Shown piece after piece: positions 17,104 through 21,399 of a DNA stretch of 21,399 bases (the stretch's first letter is position 1; every line of letters begins with the position of its first letter). The DNA comes from an uncultured Muribaculaceae bacterium (GTDB lineage: Bacteria > Bacteroidota > Bacteroidia > Bacteroidales > Muribaculaceae): positions 1 to 21,399 of the forward strand of contig CAJTMY010000040.1 in assembly GCA_910577355.1 (NCBI GenBank), in the 5' to 3' direction. Below the pieces are notes generated by a model, which did no database searches, was not told where the DNA came from, and saw only the letters and a list, made by a program, of their open reading frames with translations. The position numbers were made by a program, and so were the translations under genes.

Positions 17104-17118
17104 GCAAAACGAACAATT

Positions 17119-17829
17119 ATGAGAACCAAATACAGCAGAGTCCTGCTCAAACTCAGCGGCGAATCGCTGATGGGACATCAGGGATACGGCATAGACAAAG
17201 ACCGTCTGAACAGCTATGCCGAGCAAATCAAGGGTATCGTCTCCTCGGGCGTGCAGGTGGCCATCGTGATAGGCGGCGGAAACATATTCCGCGGCCTGAG
17301 CGGCGCGGCCAAGGGCTTCGACCGCGTGATGGGCGACCAGATGGGCATGCTCGCCACGGTGATAAACTCGCTGGCGCTGTGCTCGGCGCTCACCGCTCTC
17401 GGCCAATCGGCCCGGGTGCTCACGGCCATCAACATGTTCCCGATAGGCGAGCAATACAGCAAGTGGAAAGCCATCGACGCGCTCAACCGCCGCGAAGTGG
17501 CCATCATTGCCGGCGGCACGGGCAACCCGTTCTTCACCACCGATACCGGTTCGGCTCTCCGCGCCGTGGAGGTTGAGGCCGACGTGATGCTCAAGGGCAC
17601 CCGCGTGGACGGCATCTACACAGCCGACCCCGAGAAAGACCCCACGGCCACGAAATTCTCGGAAATCACCTACGACGAGATCTACAACCGCGGCCTGCGC
17701 GTGATGGATCTCACCGCCACCGCCCTGTGCAAGGAGAACCATATGCCCATCGTGGTATTCGACATGGACACCCCCGGCAACCTCGCCAAGGTGATAGCCG
17801 GCGAGCCTATCGGAACGCTTGTATACTGA
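17119..17829 (+). CDS. pyrH: UMP kinase
   Basis: A cytoplasmic amino-acid-kinase-fold enzyme that phosphorylates UMP to UDP with ATP, feeding UTP and CTP synthesis. From the ATG at 17119 it has 236 residues, the normal bacterial length. Visible family motifs are LLKLSGESL near the N-terminus, VIGGGNIFRG, and GGTGNPFFTTDTGSALRA followed by EADVMLKGTRVDGIYTADP. The upstream extension to 17011 lies before the promoter and runs close to the repeat region, so it is rejected. frr follows 94 bases later, a conserved pairing in bacteria that couples nucleotide supply with translation. The gene is intact and essential. Confidence 0.97.
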   Translation: MRTKYSRVLLKLSGESLMGHQGYGIDKDRLNSYAEQIKGIVSSGVQVAIVIGGGNIFRGLSGAAKGFDRVMGDQMGMLATVINSLALCSALTALGQSARVLTAINMFPIGEQYSKWKAIDALNRREVAIIAGGTGNPFFTTDTGSALRAVEVEADVMLKGTRVDGIYTADPEKDPTATKFSEITYDEIYNRGLRVMDLTATALCKENHMPIVVFDMDTPGNLAKVIAGEPIGTLVY

Positions 17830-17849
17830 ATTTCGACAAGCCGAAATTC
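17828..17849 (+). other. hairpin at the end of pyrH
   Basis: GAATTTCG (17828-17835) pairs with CGAAATTC (17842-17849) around ACAAGC, overlapping the pyrH stop codon. No T-run follows. It could stabilise or partly end the pyrH message before frr. Confidence 0.4.
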
Positions 17850-17873
17850 AAGGTCATAAGGTTATAAGGTCAT
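17850..17873. repeat. three tandem 8-base units between pyrH and frr
   Basis: AAGGTCAT, AAGGTTAT and AAGGTCAT follow one another directly. The related GGTTATAAGG also occurs at 4647-4656 before the MATE gene. It is a minor microrepeat without recognised function. Confidence 0.7.
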
Positions 17874-17923
17874 AGGCTCAGATTCCTTGCAAGACTGAAT
17901 ATCAACAATTAAAACCCAATATC

Positions 17924-18484
17924 ATGACAGACCCCAAGACTTATATCGCTCCCGCCGAAGAGAAGATGGAGATGGCAGTGGCCTTTCTTGACGAATCACT
18001 GGCGCATATCCGCGCCGGCAAGGCCAATCCGAAGATTCTCGACGCTATCCGAGTGAATTACTACGGCTCGATGGCACCGCTGAGCAATGTGGCCAATGTG
18101 GCCGTGCCCGACGCCCGCACCATCACCATCACCCCGTGGGAGAAGGCGATGTTCAAGGAAATCGAGAAAGCCATCATCAACTCCGACCTCGGCATCACCC
18201 CCGAGAACAACGGCGAGGTGATACGCCTGTCGATACCGCCCCTCACCGAGGAGCGCCGCAAAAATCTGGTGAAGCAGTCGAAGGCCGAGGCCGAGCAGGC
18301 CAAGATATCGGTGCGCAACGCCCGCCGCGACGCCATCGACGGCCTCAAGAAAGCCATCAAGCAGGGCATGCCCGAGGATGTGGAGAAGGACGCCGAGGCC
18401 AAGGTGCAGAAGCTCCACGACAAGTATCTGAAACGCATCGACGAGCTGTTTGCCGCCAAGGAGAAGGAAATCCTCACGGTGTAA
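17924..18484 (+). CDS. frr: ribosome recycling factor
   Basis: A cytoplasmic factor that, with EF-G, splits the ribosome after termination so it can start again. It has 186 residues, the normal length. The family pattern is clear: AHIRAGKANPKILDAI near the N-terminus, MAPLSNVANVAVPDART, IRLSIPPLTEERRKNLVKQS, then a charged helical tail ending KEKEILTV. It lies 94 bases after pyrH and is probably co-transcribed, since no separate promoter was seen; a strong terminator follows. Codons 159-176 plus one base (18398-18452) are repeated exactly at the right edge of the window, but this copy of the gene is complete and looks functional. Confidence 0.97.
   Translation: MTDPKTYIAPAEEKMEMAVAFLDESLAHIRAGKANPKILDAIRVNYYGSMAPLSNVANVAVPDARTITITPWEKAMFKEIEKAIINSDLGITPENNGEVIRLSIPPLTEERRKNLVKQSKAEAEQAKISVRNARRDAIDGLKKAIKQGMPEDVEKDAEAKVQKLHDKYLKRIDELFAAKEKEILTV
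18398..18452 (+). repeat. 55-base direct repeat, copy inside frr
   Basis: This part of frr is identical to 21345-21399, the last 55 bases of the window, a distance of 2947 bases. Bases immediately upstream of the two copies do not match, so the left border is sharp. Confidence 0.97.
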
Positions 18485-18509
18485 AACTATATAAATATCA
18501 ACTAAACAA

Positions 18510-18545
18510 GCGGGGACGTCTCGCCATGAACGTCCCCGCGTTTTC
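18510..18545 (+). terminator. strong intrinsic terminator of pyrH-frr
   Basis: GCGGGGACGT (18510-18519) pairs perfectly with ACGTCCCCGC (18530-18539) around a 10-base loop, followed by GTTTTC. It lies 26 bases after the frr stop codon and separates frr from the AT-rich gene that follows. Confidence 0.92.
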
Positions 18546-18587
18546 TTAACAGCCTCCATAATTTCTTATTGGGATTTTTCCTTAACC

Positions 18588-21341
18588 ATGAAAACTCTTA
18601 AACAATACCTTTCCTACACATCGATTTTTAGAATCTGTACAATCGTTATCTTAATCCTACACACACATACGGACTTGAAATCGGAAGTAGTATTCAAGAA
18701 TTCCGAAGAAATGATACAGTTTGTACATAACCTTACATGGGATGATCTAAAAGGCGCAAAACCATTGGATAATTTGATGAATACCAATCAAGAACTACCC
18801 GACGACCCGATGTTATTAAAAGGCATTGAACTTTTCAACGCAGGCAAAAAAGATGATGCAATAAAACATTTTATAAAGGTAGTTAAAAAATCGACCGGTA
18901 CTCAGTGCGATTACGCACGCTATCAAATTTTTCATTATGAAAAATTTGGAATGTTAGACCCCTATTTCAACGGTCGCCCGTCCAAAATGAACAGAGAAGG
19001 ATTATCCAACCACAACGAATATCCTAATCGCGTATATTATTCTTTAGGAGACGAAGGTTTTGGATTAGCATATCTTATTTTATCATGTGACTATAATTTG
19101 GCCTCTTTTGACCCTTCAATATGGGATAAGTTTTGCAAAGATATATTTATATTTGACAAATATTACCTAGAACGGCATCCTATTCATCAAGAATTAAATA
19201 AGGAAGATTGGTTGGCGATTTTTAAAGCATGCTATCCAAGGAGCAGAGAGATGGCTTTAAAAAATTTCCCCGACCCTTCCATTTTTAATTCATATAATGA
19301 TGTCCACAATTACATTGAACATTTCAATCCCCTCTTCAGTGGAACAAAGACGATCAAGGATTACTTGGCTCCGGTTGGCAAAAAGATTGATGATCCCTTG
19401 CTCCTAAAAGGACTATCTATATATGATAACAGTCCAAATTGGCAAACAAGTAACAAAAAAGCAGCTCAATATTTTTACAAGCTCTGCTATTCTAAAAAAT
19501 GCACTCAATTCCAAAAAAATTATGCGCATTATCAGATTTGGCATATGGAGTATTTCGACACTCTTGATCCATATTATGATGGGCGACCATCTATGATAGA
19601 ATGTAAAAGTTATATGACTTACGTCTCTAGTTTCGTAGTTAGTCCAAAATATTTCCATGAGAAAAGTCTTAAATTCGTCCGTTGCAACAACAATGACTTT
19701 CTTCTTACATTAGCTAAGAGCGGAAATTTTCTGAATTATTGCGACAAGGAAGATAGGAAATGGGAATACTCGGAACTTCGAGATATTTATGACACCGATT
19801 TTATGGATGCGCTTGTATCAGCTTCACTAACCGGTGATAGTGCATTGGAAGATCTTAAAGAACGCACATACAGGGCAATAAATAGGGGATATGGAACAAT
19901 CGTTGACTATAAGTCATTCAATAAACTAAATTCTTACATATCTGTTTTATCAGAAATACAACCAAAAAGAGACAACTATCTCGGAGTTGGACTCAATTCA
20001 ATAGAATTATACAAATACGCAGAGGCTCACATCCCTGAAGAAGCTTTGATATTTGATGTGGACAAGAGTTATAAAGCAGGAGAAAAGGCATTTGACATCA
20101 AATCATATGTATATTTACTGCGTAGCGCCAATTATGGTAACCCTAAAGCAATGGCACTCTATTTACGCGCAATCTCTTCTTTTATAAATTATTGTTGGTA
20201 TAGTCCTGACAATGAAAAAAATACAAAGAGATTATTAACTGTGAATAAAAATTGGAGCCAAAAACTAGCCGATGAATTACATGCAATTAAAAGAAGCAGC
20301 CTATACAACCTTCACAAAGATATGATTGATGGTTACTGTGCTGAAGTTGAGAAAATCCAAAAAGCACATGCAAAAATATATGATGAATATATATCTGCGC
20401 AAGCTGCCGCAGCAACTGAAAGAAAAAAGAAACAAGCACAAGCTCGCTCACGGCAATGGGCAAGCCTAGGGCAAACTTTACTAGGGGTATTGTCTAACGG
20501 AGCAAACGCTTATATCCAGACACATGCTAACAGTGGCGCCGGGCAATATTCACAAGGCGGAAAAATGTCATTTCAGGAGCAATATAATAAATATTTATCG
20601 CCCGAAGCGTTTTTATACAACTACACACACGGCCTTCCGACACTCCCAACATCTTCAGAAATGGGACTTAACGGATCAAGCGCTTACGCATATGATGTCC
20701 AAAGCAATCTTCAATATCGAAATCAGCTTGACAATCTTACCGCCGCCCAAGAAACGCAAAAGCTTATTGAACAAGGGCAGAAAAATGCACAGGCTGAAAT
20801 CGAAAACTTTGCATTCATAAATGGAAGAGAACCTACGGCAGCAGAAATAAATGCAATTTATGCTAAACACACTCAGGGCTACATTGATTCATACGCAAAT
20901 TACGTATCTGAAACTATCGAAATCAATAAAAGTCTTGGACTCGGAACTATTGAAAAAGATAATAACAGAACTTCAAATAATTCAGTATACAAAACTACAA
21001 ATTACAATCCCACCTCCAATACTACTTCAAAACGGCAAACAAAACAGGATTCAAATCATACTGCAACACAAAATAGTACAAAAACAACCATAGTCAAAGG
21101 AGATAATAGGGATAAGGACTCTTCTAATGAACATCCCAACTACGGACGATATATTCAAAAGATGGTAACTGTATATGACCTGATTGGAGTAACTATGTTT
21201 ACGGGGTGTAAAGTTTATGAAAAAGGGCCACAGCGATATCTAAAAATCAGAGATTCCTATTACCCTGTATCACGGTCAACAAAACCAAAATACTCTCATA
21301 AAATCACATTCGGGCATAAAGAGTATTATTTTAACATGTAA
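18588..21341 (+). CDS. unrecognised large exported or membrane-anchored protein with Sel1/TPR-like repeats
   Basis: I do not recognise this 917-residue protein. The N-terminus is basic, then hydrophobic (IFRICTIVILIL), a probable signal peptide or membrane anchor. A repeated unit is seen at about 70-140 and 267-345: DDPxLLKG, then YARYQI or YAHYQI, then LDPYxxGRPS. A Sel1-like stretch follows near 520-545 (YVYLLRSANYGNPKAMALYL). Residues 604-625 are Ala-, Lys- and Gln-rich, probably coiled-coil; 791-851 is a disordered Asn/Thr/Ser-rich linker, leading to a short C-terminal domain rich in Tyr, Lys and Gly. No enzymatic motif is visible. The gene is strongly AT-rich compared with frr, has no clear promoter in the 42 bases after the frr terminator, and is followed at once by a copy of frr sequence. 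This suggests acquired DNA. Confidence 0.8.
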   Translation: MKTLKQYLSYTSIFRICTIVILILHTHTDLKSEVVFKNSEEMIQFVHNLTWDDLKGAKPLDNLMNTNQELPDDPMLLKGIELFNAGKKDDAIKHFIKVVKKSTGTQCDYARYQIFHYEKFGMLDPYFNGRPSKMNREGLSNHNEYPNRVYYSLGDEGFGLAYLILSCDYNLASFDPSIWDKFCKDIFIFDKYYLERHPIHQELNKEDWLAIFKACYPRSREMALKNFPDPSIFNSYNDVHNYIEHFNPLFSGTKTIKDYLAPVGKKIDDPLLLKGLSIYDNSPNWQTSNKKAAQYFYKLCYSKKCTQFQKNYAHYQIWHMEYFDTLDPYYDGRPSMIECKSYMTYVSSFVVSPKYFHEKSLKFVRCNNNDFLLTLAKSGNFLNYCDKEDRKWEYSELRDIYDTDFMDALVSASLTGDSALEDLKERTYRAINRGYGTIVDYKSFNKLNSYISVLSEIQPKRDNYLGVGLNSIELYKYAEAHIPEEALIFDVDKSYKAGEKAFDIKSYVYLLRSANYGNPKAMALYLRAISSFINYCWYSPDNEKNTKRLLTVNKNWSQKLADELHAIKRSSLYNLHKDMIDGYCAEVEKIQKAHAKIYDEYISAQAAAATERKKKQAQARSRQWASLGQTLLGVLSNGANAYIQTHANSGAGQYSQGGKMSFQEQYNKYLSPEAFLYNYTHGLPTLPTSSEMGLNGSSAYAYDVQSNLQYRNQLDNLTAAQETQKLIEQGQKNAQAEIENFAFINGREPTAAEINAIYAKHTQGYIDSYANYVSETIEINKSLGLGTIEKDNNRTSNNSVYKTTNYNPTSNTTSKRQTKQDSNHTATQNSTKTTIVKGDNRDKDSSNEHPNYGRYIQKMVTVYDLIGVTMFTGCKVYEKGPQRYLKIRDSYYPVSRSTKPKYSHKITFGHKEYYFNM

Positions 21342-21344
21342 AAA

Positions 21345-21399
21345 GCCAAGGTGCAGAAGCTCCACGACAAGTATCTGAAACGCATCGACGAGCTGTTTG
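21345..21399 (+). pseudogene. frr: partial second copy of the frr 3' part, cut by the window end
   Basis: Bases 21345-21399 are identical to 18398-18452, coding for frr residues 159-176 plus one base. The copy begins three bases after the stop codon of the AT-rich gene, at a codon boundary of frr, and runs to the last base of the window. It has no start codon, so as seen it is a fragment. It may continue beyond the window or reflect how the assembly was cut. Confidence 0.85.

Noticed and set aside
17011..17118. Earlier start extending UMP kinase by 36 residues
   Set aside because: It lies before the promoter and overlaps the right repeat arm; the family length fits the ATG at 17119.
16623..17150. 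Several short ORFs between the TonB operon and pyrH
   Set aside because: They read through inverted repeats on both strands and have no protein-like composition or start signals.
17850..17873. CRISPR-like array
   Set aside because: Only three contiguous 8-base units with no spacers and no cas genes.

Overview
The window looks like a chromosomal piece of a Bacteroidales bacterium. Evidence: Bacteroidetes-type promoters (TTTG about 20 bases before TAnnTTTG), a TonB-dependent receptor with a carboxypeptidase-like N-terminal domain, lipoproteins with acidic residues after the lipid cysteine, and DUF5689/DUF6359-type domains. The GC-rich coding with many ATA isoleucine codons would fit Muribaculaceae or a relative, but the family is a guess. 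All supported genes are on the + strand.

Layout. 247-6018 holds ordinary genes: a secreted GH20 beta-hexosaminidase, arginyl-tRNA synthetase (argS), a Bax inhibitor-1/YccA membrane protein and a MATE exporter. 6230-8526 is a two-gene unit: a visibly AT-rich C10 (streptopain-like) cysteine protease lipoprotein, then, two bases later, an unrecognised lipoprotein that may be its partner. 8527-9035 is non-coding with palindromic repeats and a promoter. 9036-16548 is a three-gene operon: a TonB-dependent receptor and two large modular lipoproteins sharing an OB-fold-like module, ended by a strong terminator. There is no SusD, so this is an outer-membrane system of another type with unknown substrate. 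16624-17118 is non-coding and contains a 396-base structure with 75-base imperfect inverted ends. pyrH and frr follow (nucleotide metabolism and translation), then a strong terminator. The last gene (18588-21341) is a very AT-rich, unrecognised 917-residue protein with internal repeats.

The most unusual signal is at the right edge. Directly after the stop codon of the 917-residue gene, the last 55 bases of the window repeat exactly an internal piece of frr (codons 159-176 plus one base). The AT-rich gene is thus bracketed by direct repeats of the frr 3' end. This could be a module inserted or duplicated at frr, or an assembly artefact, since 55 is a common assembler k-mer length. The second signal is the inverted-repeat structure before pyrH, whose end motif also occurs before the TonB operon.
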